From: an uncultured bacterium | GTDB lineage: Bacteria > Bacillota > Clostridia > Lachnospirales > Lachnospiraceae | Direction: 5' to 3' | Length of the DNA: 21,790 bases | Assembly (NCBI GenBank): GCA_937893485.1 | Contig: CALBJL010000159.1 | Location: 1 to 21,790, forward strand | The notes under the pieces: model-generated | Seen by the model: only the letters and a program-made list of their open reading frames with translations | Told to the model about the DNA's origin: nothing | Databases searched by the model: none | Position numbers and translations under genes: made by a program | In this document: positions 6,529-14,726 of the stretch, one piece after another | Layout of the letters: each line of letters opens with the position of its first letter | Position numbering within the stretch: position 1 is the first letter of the stretch

Positions 6529-8136
6529 ATGAATATAATTGACAAAACGGTTGCATATTTTGATCCGGTAGCGGCAGTGAGACGTACAGCAGCGCGGGCG
6601 ACATTGGATGCCGTGAAAAACTATGGTTATTCCGAGGGTGCAGCATCCAGAAAGAAAAAGACAATGAAAAATTGGCGAAATGAGTCCGCATCGCCACAGT
6701 CGGATATTGATATGAATCTGGATCTCATGCGCAGACGATCCAGATCGGCATATTATACATCACCGATTGCAACCAGTGCTATCAATACAAACCGCGATCA
6801 TGTGATCGGAGCAGGATTAAAACTGGTACCGAAGATCGACTATAAGTTTCTCAGGATTACACCGGAAAAGGCATCGGAGTTGGAACGTGATATCAAATTT
6901 AAGTTCAATACATGGGCATCAAGCAAGAACTGCTGCGTAACCGGACAGAATACGTTCTATGAACTGCAGCAGATTGCGCTCATGACATGGCTCATGTCTG
7001 GTGAATGCTTTGCAATTCCGATGTATGTAGACAATCCGGATTCGGACATTCAACTGACAATCAAGCTGTTGGAGGGTGATTTAATTTACAATCCCGGATC
7101 AAGTGCAGAGTTTGTGGATATCTATAGGATCAATCCGAGTACACAAAATCGTATCTATAATGGCATTGAAATTGATGGGCATGATCGGGTTGTTGCTTAT
7201 CATATAGCAAGCAATTATTCGGATCGTCCGTTAGCGTCGATATCGTGGGAACGCATGCCCGCGTATGGATCGAATACCGGCCTGCCGAATGTGTTACATG
7301 TATTCAATGCAATCCGACCGCAGCAGTATCGAGGTATCCCGTATCTGGCACCGGTCATTGAGGATATCAAGCAGCTTCGGCGTTATGAGGATGCGGAAAT
7401 CATGGCAGCAGTCATCAATGGGCTGTTTTCCGTGTTTATCAAGACAGACGATGGCGAGCCGCCTGCATTCGAGGGATTAGATGATACGAAGTTCAGCGCC
7501 CAGACAGCCGGAGGAGCACCGTTGCCGGAACAGAAAAAAGGTGGAGATTTTGACCTTGATATCGGTAATGGAAATATCAATGTACTTCGACCGGGGGAAA
7601 GCATTGAGGTCGTTGATGGAAAACGTCCGTCCAGCAATTTTGACGCATTCGTCCAGAGTGTATGCATGACAACAGGAGCTGCACTGGATATCCCAAACGA
7701 GTTGTTGTTGAAGCGGTTTAGTGCATCCTACAGTGCATCCAGAGGTGCATTGCTGGAAGCATGGAATTTCTTTTCCATGAACCGGACATGGTTTTCGGAT
7801 TCCTTTAATAATCCGATCTACCGGAGATGGCTCTATGAGGCGGTGGCAAAAGGAATTGTGGATTTACCGGGCTTCTTTGACAACCGGTATATCCGCGAGG
7901 CATACAGTCGTGCGGAGTGGCCGGGACCGTCACAGGGACAGCTTGATCCCACAAAAGAGGTTGCAGCATCAATCAGCAAGATTATGGCAGGGCTCTCAAA
8001 TGGAGAGAAAGAAGCGATCGAGCTCAACGGAACTGATTACGAGGAAAATCTGGAACAGATCGCGGCAGAGCGGCAGACAATGAACAAGCTGGGTATTACG
8101 ATCAAAGATATGAATGATGGAGGAAAAGAAGGTTGA
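6529..8136 (+). CDS. Portal protein, lambda gpB family
   Basis: A 535-residue portal subunit, which would form the dodecameric ring at the capsid vertex through which DNA enters and leaves. Early residues include RRRSRSAYYTSPIATSAINT followed by NRDHVIGAGLKLVP, a strong signature of lambda-family portals. Later parts carry GIPYLAPVIEDIKQLRRYED and the SASYSASRGALLEAW segment near residue 400, also conserved in that family. The ATG follows AGGTGG with about 6 nt spacing. The C-terminus overlaps the protease start by 4 nt. It pairs with a GpA terminase and a gpC-type protease, a consistent lambda-type head set. Confidence 0.95.
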   Translation: MNIIDKTVAYFDPVAAVRRTAARATLDAVKNYGYSEGAASRKKKTMKNWRNESASPQSDIDMNLDLMRRRSRSAYYTSPIATSAINTNRDHVIGAGLKLVPKIDYKFLRITPEKASELERDIKFKFNTWASSKNCCVTGQNTFYELQQIALMTWLMSGECFAIPMYVDNPDSDIQLTIKLLEGDLIYNPGSSAEFVDIYRINPSTQNRIYNGIEIDGHDRVVAYHIASNYSDRPLASISWERMPAYGSNTGLPNVLHVFNAIRPQQYRGIPYLAPVIEDIKQLRRYEDAEIMAAVINGLFSVFIKTDDGEPPAFEGLDDTKFSAQTAGGAPLPEQKKGGDFDLDIGNGNINVLRPGESIEVVDGKRPSSNFDAFVQSVCMTTGAALDIPNELLLKRFSASYSASRGALLEAWNFFSMNRTWFSDSFNNPIYRRWLYEAVAKGIVDLPGFFDNRYIREAYSRAEWPGPSQGQLDPTKEVAASISKIMAGLSNGEKEAIELNGTDYEENLEQIAAERQTMNKLGITIKDMNDGGKEG

Positions 8137-9320
8137 AGCAGATTAACATTCGGGGTCCGATCGTATCGGATGCCGAGAAATGGATTTATGACTTTTTTGA
8201 GATGGCATGTACGACACCGGGTAGTTTTCTTGCAGAGCTTCAGGAGGCAGACGGCGAGGATGTGCTTGTGCTGATCAATTCTGTTGGAGGTTATGTAACG
8301 CAGGCAGCAGAGATCTATGAGGCGATTCGCAGTTATTCTGGAAAGGTCACCGGTAAAGTGATTGGGCAGGCATGTAGTTGTGCGTCGTTTATTGCATGTG
8401 CAATGTATTGTGAGATTTCACCGATCGGCGAGATCTTTATTCATAACTGTAGTGGTGGAATGGAGGGTGATTACCGTGCCATGCAGCAGGCAAAAGATGC
8501 ATTGATGCAGACAAATGACAACATTATCCTTGCATATCAGGAGAAAACCGGATTGCCGAAGGAACAGTTACAGAAAATGATGGATAAAAACACGACATTG
8601 TCCGCACGTGAAGCGGTGAATATGGGATTTGTAGATAAAATCAGTGAAAATTCCAACTATGAGACAAAGATCGATGACAGAGGAATGGTGGCAGCCGCAT
8701 TTGGCGGAGTGCTTCCGATCTCAAACCTGTCAGAGCAGAAACGAATGGCGTTGTCAGCGTTGGCACACGGCATTCCGTCGATGGTTGGTGAAAAAAATAT
8801 ATCACAACAAAGGGAGGAACCTATGGGAAAATTATCAGATTTTCTGGCATCAAACAAGGATGCCAACAATGAGTATCAGACACTCATTGAAAATGCAAAA
8901 AAGGATGCCAGGGAGGAGGGAATCACATCAGAGAGAGCCAGAATGTCGGCAATCGATCAGATTGCAGGTAATGTGTCGCAGGAGCTCGTGCATCATGCGA
9001 AATATGTCGAGCCGATAAATGCGGAACAGTTGGCACTCATGGCATTACAGAACGGCGCAGTTGCAACAGCTACACAACTGAATGGTGAGCAGCCGGAGAG
9101 TGGAGTGCAGACAGACACCACACAGCCGGAACAGGCAGGTGGAACAGCAACTATCAATATGGAGCAGCTTGCCAAAATGACGGCTGATTTCATCACAAGT
9201 AATGCTGCCGGAATCCAGAGTCCGGCGAAGAATCCGTTGACCGGAGCACCCGGAACGGACAGTGTGATTACAGATCAGATGGCAAAGGATGCGAGTGCAT
9301 CAGTTTCAAAATATTTATAG
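8133..9320 (+). CDS. ClpP-fold head maturation protease with C-terminal scaffold region (lambda C/Nu3-like)
   Basis: A 395-residue protein. Residues 1-200 are a ClpP-like serine protease: nucleophile S82 in GQACSCASFIA, H104 in FIHNCS, and D151 in MMDKNTTLSAREA. Residues from about 231 onward are an acidic, Gln-rich, helical region like a capsid scaffold. The start is TTG at 8133, overlapping the portal stop; GGAGG (8119-8123) is 9 nt upstream and the conserved N-terminal strand begins right at this codon, so the later ATG would cut the domain. The protease would cleave scaffold and itself during prohead maturation. A second ribosome binding site and ATG inside the gene (8813-8825) allow separate production of the C-terminal part. 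Confidence 0.92.
   Translation: MKQINIRGPIVSDAEKWIYDFFEMACTTPGSFLAELQEADGEDVLVLINSVGGYVTQAAEIYEAIRSYSGKVTGKVIGQACSCASFIACAMYCEISPIGEIFIHNCSGGMEGDYRAMQQAKDALMQTNDNIILAYQEKTGLPKEQLQKMMDKNTTLSAREAVNMGFVDKISENSNYETKIDDRGMVAAAFGGVLPISNLSEQKRMALSALAHGIPSMVGEKNISQQREEPMGKLSDFLASNKDANNEYQTLIENAKKDAREEGITSERARMSAIDQIAGNVSQELVHHAKYVEPINAEQLALMALQNGAVATATQLNGEQPESGVQTDTTQPEQAGGTATINMEQLAKMTADFITSNAAGIQSPAKNPLTGAPGTDSVITDQMAKDASASVSKYL
8823..9320 (+). CDS. Nested in-frame scaffold protein (Nu3-like)
   Basis: An internal ATG at 8823 lies in the same frame as the protease and is preceded by AGGGAGG (GGAGG 8813-8817) with 5 nt spacing, one of the best binding sites in the window. It would give a 165-residue protein starting MGKLSDFLASN, equal to residues 231-395 of the long form, with acidic helices and a low-complexity Gln/Thr/Pro middle. 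In lambda, Nu3 scaffold is produced in exactly this way from inside gene C. The site is seen; production and role are inferred by analogy. Confidence 0.7.
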   Translation: MGKLSDFLASNKDANNEYQTLIENAKKDAREEGITSERARMSAIDQIAGNVSQELVHHAKYVEPINAEQLALMALQNGAVATATQLNGEQPESGVQTDTTQPEQAGGTATINMEQLAKMTADFITSNAAGIQSPAKNPLTGAPGTDSVITDQMAKDASASVSKYL

Positions 9321-9332
9321 GAGGTGTGAATT

Positions 9333-9713
9333 ATGGATATGAACATGAATAGTAAGGCCTATACCGTAGCACCTGACAATCTGTTAGCCGGTGCTGCTCA
9401 TCCGCTTGATATGAGAACTATCTCTGTCAAAAATCCGAAATGTACCTTGAATCGTGGCGCGCTGATCAAAGTTGCTGCTGACGGTACATATTTTGTTGCA
9501 GGAGATACCGAAGATGGGTCAAAGGCGCTGACTGGTGATGCAATGAGCATTCTCGGTCACACGGTACCTGTAGATACATCGAGCGAGACATTATCGGTAG
9601 CTGTGTACGTATCGGGAGGTTTTAACCGGGCAGCGGTTAGTGGTATTAACGACTATGAGTTGGCTGAATCAGATATTTTATCGGCACAGAAGTATGGATT
9701 ATATATTCACTAG
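9333..9713 (+). CDS. Head decoration protein (lambda gpD family)
   Basis: A 126-residue protein that would sit as trimers on the outside of the capsid and stabilise it against DNA pressure. The sequence is rich in beta-type segments, with Ala/Gly/Thr-rich stretches such as RGALIKVAADGTYFVAGDT and ILGHTVPVDTS, matching the HDPD/gpD family. The length is close to lambda gpD (110). GGAGG at 9320-9324 is 8 nt before the ATG and overlaps the stop codon of the protease gene. It lies between scaffold and major capsid genes, as in lambda (C-Nu3-D-E). Confidence 0.85.
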   Translation: MDMNMNSKAYTVAPDNLLAGAAHPLDMRTISVKNPKCTLNRGALIKVAADGTYFVAGDTEDGSKALTGDAMSILGHTVPVDTSSETLSVAVYVSGGFNRAAVSGINDYELAESDILSAQKYGLYIH

Positions 9714-9730
9714 GAAAGAGGAGGAACAAA

Positions 9731-10804
9731 ATGGAGATTTACAGCACAAACAATATGATTGAGGTCGTAAAGAAGATTGAATTGCCGTCAATGTTTTTGC
9801 GTGACCGGTATTTCCAGACAAGTCCGCGGGATATTTTTAAGACCAAAAAGGTGTACATTGAGCGGCTGGATGAAGGTCATCGATGTGCACCTTTTGTAGT
9901 TCAACTGGACGGAGGGAAAGCAGTTACCATGAATCGCGAGGCATATGATGGCGAGGAACTCTATCCTGCATTTATTCATGCAGCGAGAGAGATGAGCCTT
10001 GCAACCTTGCAGAAAAAGGGTATCGGCGAGACATTGTTTGACGAGACACAGCCGGAAGAACGCGAGCGTAAATATCTGGCTGATGACATGGCATATCTTA
10101 CGGCAGCAGCTATGCGGAGCTGGGAGTGGATGTGTGGTCAGATTCTCAATAAAGGCAGTATTGAATGCTATTGCTGTATGGGTGATGCGATTGACGATAA
10201 GAGCAAGATGATCAAGGTTCGTTTCCAGTTTTATGAGAATACCTTTGACAATGCTGTCTCTTATTCAAAGAAGTGGAGTGAAGCCGATGCGGATATTTAT
10301 AAGCAGATCGCGGAGACAGCGAATGGGATTGATGCATCCTATGATGAACTGGATCTGATTCTCGGTGGAAATCTGGTGCATTATTTTGTCACAGATCCTA
10401 CGATCCTGAAACTGCTGGACACCAGAAATTTGAACATTGGTCGTCTTGATCCGGCTGCGACCGGTTATCGCAGGATTGGCAATCTTGGAAGCATGAATTT
10501 TGACGGTATTCAGTTGAATATCTTTACGGATTCCAGAGGTGTGACCGATCCGACCGGGGCAAAGAGCCATTATGTGGATCAGGACAGCTTTATCATTGTG
10601 CCGCCGAACCTCGGTGCTATGAAATTCGGTTCCATTACCCAGATGGAAGAGGAGGATCGCGATTATCATTCCTATGCGCGTGATCTGGTGCCCCGGAGAA
10701 TCACAAATATCACTTCATCTGAGCGCAAGCTGGAGATGAGCAGTGCGCCGCTTCCGCATCCGTATGATTGGACTGCATGGCGCACCTGTAAAGCACTCGC
10801 GTAG
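9731..10804 (+). CDS. Major capsid protein (lambda gpE family)
   Basis: A 357-residue capsid subunit. The N-terminal stretch LPSMFLRDRYFQTSPRDIFK and the later GGNLVHYFVTDPTILKLLD and NFDGIQLNIF segments fit the lambda-type major capsid E family; lambda gpE is 341 residues. The start ATG follows GAGGAGG with good spacing. It does not carry an HK97-type N-terminal delta domain, consistent with the separate Nu3-like scaffold encoded just upstream. Located directly after the decoration protein gene. Confidence 0.92.
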   Translation: MEIYSTNNMIEVVKKIELPSMFLRDRYFQTSPRDIFKTKKVYIERLDEGHRCAPFVVQLDGGKAVTMNREAYDGEELYPAFIHAAREMSLATLQKKGIGETLFDETQPEERERKYLADDMAYLTAAAMRSWEWMCGQILNKGSIECYCCMGDAIDDKSKMIKVRFQFYENTFDNAVSYSKKWSEADADIYKQIAETANGIDASYDELDLILGGNLVHYFVTDPTILKLLDTRNLNIGRLDPAATGYRRIGNLGSMNFDGIQLNIFTDSRGVTDPTGAKSHYVDQDSFIIVPPNLGAMKFGSITQMEEEDRDYHSYARDLVPRRITNITSSERKLEMSSAPLPHPYDWTAWRTCKALA

Positions 10805-10814
10805 GAGGTGTGTG

Positions 10815-11138
10815 ATGAAGACTGTTGAAATTACCAGAGGTACGTTTGAGGGCAGGTATCATGCTGGAGATCAGGTGGCAGTGTCAGATCAGGTAGCTGA
10901 TATTCTGGTGGCTGAAAGATTTGCGAAAATCGTAGAATCCGAAGATGAGAGAGGCATTGATCTGGATGCATTGTTACCGACAGAAGCGATTATGGCAATG
11001 AACACGAAAAAAGAACTGGAAGCATATGCAGCCCATATCGGTATGTTATCGCTGGATGGCAGCATGAAGATCAAGGATATGCAGAATGCAATTCTGAATT
11101 ATCAGGATGAATTTATTGCAAAGGCAACAGAGATGTAG
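10815..11138 (+). CDS. FI-like packaging accessory protein with LEM/HeH-like C-terminus
   Basis: A 107-residue protein in the place of lambda gene FI. The N-terminal half (EITRGTFEGRYHAGDQVAV, then VADILVAERFAKIVE) looks like a small beta-barrel segment. The C-terminal half, roughly 70-102 (MNTKKELEAYAAHIGM then MKIKDMQNAILNYQ), resembles the HeH/LEM/SAP-like helix-turn-helix seen in phage head proteins. The start at 10815 has AGGAGGTG immediately before it; the frame is open further upstream but that part only shadows the capsid gene. In lambda, gpFI aids DNA packaging by interaction with terminase and capsid. Function here is by position and weak pattern only. Confidence 0.6.
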   Translation: MKTVEITRGTFEGRYHAGDQVAVSDQVADILVAERFAKIVESEDERGIDLDALLPTEAIMAMNTKKELEAYAAHIGMLSLDGSMKIKDMQNAILNYQDEFIAKATEM

Positions 11139-11143
11139 GTTGT

Positions 11144-11170
11144 ATCCGGTGTCAGAATCTGACACCGGAT
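11144..11170 (+). repeat. 17-bp dyad-symmetric motif, copy 2, with 13-bp arms
   Basis: The core GTGTCAGAATCTGACAC (11149-11165) is identical to copy 1. Flanking ATCCG and CGGAT bring the arms to 13 perfect base pairs around one central A. It fills almost the whole 47-nt gap between the FI-like and FII-like genes and ends 4 nt before the GTGAGG ribosome binding site. There is no T-run after it, so it is not an intrinsic terminator. Confidence 0.92.
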
Positions 11171-11185
11171 GTTTGTGAGGTGCTT

Positions 11186-11512
11186 ATGGGAAAACTGAAA
11201 GATATGTTTGAGCAGGATATCCAGAATGTATTTTTTAATGAGGATGAGTTTTCAGGTGAACATCGCTTGGACGACTTTATTGTCAATGTAATCGAGGATG
11301 ATGAGGGTCTGATCTGCAAATATTCTGCGGAATTTCAGGCGATGGCTTCCGGATCACATCTGTTGTATGTACCGAAAAAAGAGTTGGAAGGAACAAAATA
11401 TGCGAATCCGGTTGTCAATATGGCAATTATCTATGACGGTGGTTTATATACTGTCAATGAAGTGAAGGATGTAGAGGGTATCTGGTTACTCTTTTTGGAA
11501 AAGAATTCGTGA
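11186..11512 (+). CDS. FII-like head-tail connector/stopper
   Basis: A 108-residue protein. The pattern VFFNEDEFSGEHRLDDFIVN, then a strand-rich middle with LLYVPKKELEG and a C-terminal DGGLYTVNEVKDVEGIWLLF, is that of lambda gpFII-type attachment proteins, which form the ring between portal and tail and stop DNA from leaking. The ATG at 11186 has GAGG at 11177-11180; a GTG two codons earlier would overlap the binding site. Its position between capsid and gpZ-like genes matches the lambda order FI-FII-Z. It follows the strongest palindrome of the window. Confidence 0.72.
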   Translation: MGKLKDMFEQDIQNVFFNEDEFSGEHRLDDFIVNVIEDDEGLICKYSAEFQAMASGSHLLYVPKKELEGTKYANPVVNMAIIYDGGLYTVNEVKDVEGIWLLFLEKNS

Positions 11513-11522
11513 GGTAGATGGT

Positions 11523-12116
11523 ATGAAGTTGGACGTTAAGTATGATTCCAATCTGGCTGATATGAAACGGGTCATTCAAGCAGGTGGAGTTGAGAGTATG
11601 AGTCGTGCGATCAATGATGCGTTGGCAAAAGGTAAGACGCAGCTCGGAAAGTCGGTTCGTTCTGTCTATGCGATCAAGGCGGCAGACTATAATACAGCCG
11701 CAAAAGTGACTAAATCCCATAAGGGTAACTTGGGAAAAGGAAAAATTGAGGTTCGATCCAAACGGTTATCTTCATATCATTTTCCGTTTACACCACGTGC
11801 CTATACGAGCCAAAAGGGAATTAAAATGTCCAAACGGAAAAAAGCATCCATCACGATCAAAAAGGGACAAAAGAAAGCCTATCCCCATGGATTTGTAGTG
11901 AATCCGGCTGCATTGGAGAATTATGATCCGGAACAAGGGGGATATACACTCCTGTGGGAACGGACTGGGAAGAAAATCAATCCAATTCGCAGTATATCAG
12001 TTGCACAGATGGTGACGAATGAGGATGCCTATAATCCGACGATGGATGTCATGCAAAAGACATATGAGGAACGATTGGCACATCATCTGAACCGACAGTT
12101 TAAAGTGGAGGAATAA
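11523..12116 (+). CDS. gpZ-like minor tail/neck protein
   Basis: A very basic 197-residue protein (many Lys and Arg) with the features of lambda gpZ-family prophage minor tail proteins: an N-terminal ALAKGKTQLGKSVRSVYAIK region and a C-terminal WERTGKKINPIRSISVAQMV segment that is highly typical of the family. In lambda, gpZ acts at the tail top near the head junction. GAGG lies 8 nt before the ATG. It follows the FII-like connector and precedes the probable tail terminator, the expected neck order. Confidence 0.82.
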   Translation: MKLDVKYDSNLADMKRVIQAGGVESMSRAINDALAKGKTQLGKSVRSVYAIKAADYNTAAKVTKSHKGNLGKGKIEVRSKRLSSYHFPFTPRAYTSQKGIKMSKRKKASITIKKGQKKAYPHGFVVNPAALENYDPEQGGYTLLWERTGKKINPIRSISVAQMVTNEDAYNPTMDVMQKTYEERLAHHLNRQFKVEE

Positions 12117-12117
12117 C

Positions 12118-12672
12118 ATGTACACACCTGTTAGTACGCTTCGGGATATCAAGGATTTTCTTGAATCGAAGCTGAAAGAAGAAAATTATACCTTGCAGGC
12201 AGCTCCGGTTGACGGAACGTATGACCGGCGCGGAGATACGCGCATCATACCGCCTGTGAGGATCGCGGCAATGCCGCATGAAAATTTTGCGTTTACACCA
12301 GTGAGCGAATTGTATCCGTCTGCACCGTATATTCTTGTCAGCATGGACAAGAGTAATACGATGGTGGATGAGCGGAGCATGGATGTATTGATTCAGTGCT
12401 GCGTATTCAGCACAGAAAACTATCCTGCGCAGGATGGCAGTTCATCCCAGATACCGGATGAGCAGGCAGAGATCGATCTGTTGAATTTGTTGGAATGGAT
12501 TGGGCAGCGTTTGATGGAAGTTCACAAAATTGGTGGCGCAACAATGGAATATCCGGTGCAGATGGGCAGTTATGGGTCAAAAGCACATACTTACCCGAAA
12601 GCATACGGATATTTGGATTTTAGTGTAAATCTGATTTCGCCTACAATTAGTAGAGCATGGGCGGATTATTAA
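12118..12672 (+). CDS. Probable tail completion/terminator protein
   Basis: A 184-residue protein starting 1 nt after the gpZ-like stop, with GGAGG 6 nt upstream. It has an N-terminal helix (TLRDIKDFLESKLKEENY), a central alternating beta pattern (PYILVSMDKSNTMVDERSMD followed by VLIQCCVF) and a helix around EAEIDLLNLLEW-type residues, then a C-terminal strand YGYLDFSVNLI. This helix-plus-beta-sheet layout is that of tail terminator proteins (gpU of lambda, gp37-like). Position just before the sheath agrees, since terminators cap the tail tube and sheath. No motif is decisive, so an unknown neck protein remains possible. Confidence 0.55.
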   Translation: MYTPVSTLRDIKDFLESKLKEENYTLQAAPVDGTYDRRGDTRIIPPVRIAAMPHENFAFTPVSELYPSAPYILVSMDKSNTMVDERSMDVLIQCCVFSTENYPAQDGSSSQIPDEQAEIDLLNLLEWIGQRLMEVHKIGGATMEYPVQMGSYGSKAHTYPKAYGYLDFSVNLISPTISRAWADY

Positions 12673-12687
12673 AAAGGAGGAGGAAAA

Positions 12688-14151
12688 ATGTCAGAAAGAG
12701 GAATACATGCCGTACAGATCGCAGGTTCTCCGATTGCGGTCGAATCGGCAAACTGTGCGCCGTTATATATCGGAATGGCTCCTGTGTGGCAGCTTCCCAG
12801 TGAGAACTGGAAGGATGTGTTAGGACAGGCATTTATGATTAACGATGTTGATGATGCACGTGAAAAAATTGGATATTATCAGCCGGAATCAGGCATGTGG
12901 CAAAAGGAATACTCGTTGTGTGAGCCGGTATATGTACATTTTGGCGATGAACAGCATATGAGTGCTCCGATCATGGTATTAGTCGGAAAGTGTGATATCA
13001 ATGAGAGTGAATCTGAGCAGTCAGCAACTGTTACGATCTCCGGAGGTATCGGTTATCTGGATGTAAAGGGACTTGGAATTCTCAGTAGTGTGTCGATCGC
13101 AGATAAGGAATCAGGGAAAGATTTCAGTGCATCATATGATGAATATGGTCGTTGGATCGTGATTCGTGATCTGAAAGGCACGCTGGGCAAGAGTGTGACG
13201 GTTAAGTATAAAACAGTTACAGGTCTGTCGGATATTACATTGTCAGAAGCTACCTTTGATGTGGTAGATCTGATTGAACAGAAAGTAGGAGAAATCCCTA
13301 CAACACTTTTATGTCCGGGATGGGAAAACGAACATATCGGTGGGTTAGATGCAAACAAAACGATAGCACAACGCCTGATGGACATCAATAAAGGTCAGAT
13401 TGATAACCATTGGTATACGACATCTATTTTCCAGTTACATTCAGAAACACGATCTAATGTTGAGACCGATGTGCTTAGCTATAACTATCCGAAAGCGAAG
13501 GTTTGCTGGCCGTATTACCTGACTGCCGGGTTGGTTCTTCATTTGGCAGTTATTTATGCTTATGAGAAGTTGATCGTAGATCTGAGTCATACCGATGCCA
13601 GGGGCATTCCCTATGAATCTGAGTCAAATGAGGAGATTTATCTGAAAGGTTGTCTGTGTGATGCTGCAGGAGCAATCATCGAACAGACGGACAAGCAGGC
13701 AGATGATCTGAATGATATTGGTGTAGCTACTGCGAAGTTTGTAAAGGGAGGATGGCGGACTGCAGGTGTAGTCATGTCAAATTACTATGCAGATAATGTA
13801 GCGAACATTGCGGCGGATGAACTGAATGATGTTGCTGTCAGAATGAAAGACTATGTATGCAATGATTTTCAGACTACATATATGGATGAGGTAGATAAAC
13901 CGATTCCGCCCAGACGAGTCAAAGAGATTCGTGACGATTATGGGATTGCGTTGAGTGGTCTGGTATCCATGGGGGCATTGTTATTGGCTGAGATCACATA
14001 CAATGCCTCGGACAACACGGCAGCCGGAAATGCGAACGGTGAGTTTGTTTTTGCTATTAAAGAAACCAATACACCGCCCGGATCGCTTATTAAGGCAAAA
14101 GTGTCATATACGCCGGATGGATTGGCAACATATGCGGAGGTGAGTAGCTGA
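12688..14151 (+). CDS. Contractile tail sheath protein
   Basis: A 487-residue sheath subunit. The N-terminus (HAVQIAGSPIAVESANCAPL) and the C-terminal region (PIPPRRVKEIRDDYGIALSG, then ALLLAEITYN and PGSLIKAKVSYTPDG) are characteristic of P2 FI-type sheath proteins; the C-terminal domain forms the interlocking mesh that contracts. GGAGGAGG-type binding site just before the ATG suggests high expression. The stop TGA overlaps the tail tube ATG. Presence of this gene makes the phage a myovirus-type (contractile) phage. Confidence 0.93.
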   Translation: MSERGIHAVQIAGSPIAVESANCAPLYIGMAPVWQLPSENWKDVLGQAFMINDVDDAREKIGYYQPESGMWQKEYSLCEPVYVHFGDEQHMSAPIMVLVGKCDINESESEQSATVTISGGIGYLDVKGLGILSSVSIADKESGKDFSASYDEYGRWIVIRDLKGTLGKSVTVKYKTVTGLSDITLSEATFDVVDLIEQKVGEIPTTLLCPGWENEHIGGLDANKTIAQRLMDINKGQIDNHWYTTSIFQLHSETRSNVETDVLSYNYPKAKVCWPYYLTAGLVLHLAVIYAYEKLIVDLSHTDARGIPYESESNEEIYLKGCLCDAAGAIIEQTDKQADDLNDIGVATAKFVKGGWRTAGVVMSNYYADNVANIAADELNDVAVRMKDYVCNDFQTTYMDEVDKPIPPRRVKEIRDDYGIALSGLVSMGALLLAEITYNASDNTAAGNANGEFVFAIKETNTPPGSLIKAKVSYTPDGLATYAEVSS

Positions 14152-14678
14152 TGAAATACAGAGCAAATAAGGTCGCAGATTTTTTCTGTCAGATTAAAAA
14201 GGGGAATGCTTATGTGGAGCTTCAAAATGTAGCAGCATTTTCCGTGCCGGAGGTAACGTTTGGCGGCAGTGATTTAAGTGGAGCGGGAATGATCGGAACA
14301 GTCAGTATTCCCGATCCGAGTAATATTGAAGCAATGGAAACATCGATCACGACGACATCTGATTCTGCGAATGCGAAACTGTTAAATGATCCGAATGGTG
14401 TAGAGGTTATCTTTAACTGGGCGCTGGATAAGGTTGGAACAACTGGATCAAAAGCATATATCCCTTACAGAGCGGTCGTTAAGGGATGGGCAAGCGTGAT
14501 CCCCGGTGGGGACAAAAAGAAGGGCGAAGTAGCTGAGGGTGAGCACAAGATCTCAACATGGTATTACAAGTTGGAGATTAACGGAAAAACGGTGGCTTTG
14601 ATTGACATGCTTGCACCCAAGTGTGAAATCAATGGAGTGGATTATTTAGAAAAACTGAATAAAGCATTAAATAGATAG
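14151..14678 (+). CDS. Major tail tube protein (P2 FII-like)
   Basis: A 175-residue tube subunit that would form the inner tube of the contractile tail. The strand-rich sequence includes VPEVTFGGSDLSGAGMIGTV and later KISTWYYKLEINGKTVALID, matching P2-type tail tube proteins (172 residues in P2). The start overlaps the sheath stop by 1 nt, with GGAGGTGAG upstream, so expression is probably coupled to the sheath. An intrinsic terminator lies 4 nt after its stop codon. Confidence 0.9.
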   Translation: MKYRANKVADFFCQIKKGNAYVELQNVAAFSVPEVTFGGSDLSGAGMIGTVSIPDPSNIEAMETSITTTSDSANAKLLNDPNGVEVIFNWALDKVGTTGSKAYIPYRAVVKGWASVIPGGDKKKGEVAEGEHKISTWYYKLEINGKTVALIDMLAPKCEINGVDYLEKLNKALNR

Positions 14679-14682
14679 TAAG

Positions 14683-14713
14683 AACTGCCGGCGAAAATCG
14701 TCGGCAGTTTTTT
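14683..14713 (+). terminator. Strong terminator between tail tube and chaperone
   Basis: A 12-bp stem (AACTGCCGGCGA with TCGTCGGCAGTT, one G-U pair) with a 3-nt AAA loop, followed by six Ts (14708-14713). The ribosome binding site GGAGG of the next gene begins right after the T-run. Since all downstream tail genes need expression, it is probably leaky or antiterminated, giving more sheath and tube than chaperone and baseplate. Confidence 0.88.
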
Positions 14714-14726
14714 GGAGGAAAAGTGT

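Noticed and set aside
10265..10669. 134-codon - strand frame in the capsid gene
   Set aside because: Antisense to a confidently identified major capsid protein, with no start signal and no domain.
11144..11170. Palindrome copy 2 as an intrinsic terminator
   Set aside because: The hairpin would have almost no loop and no T-run follows; the sequence leads straight into a ribosome binding site.
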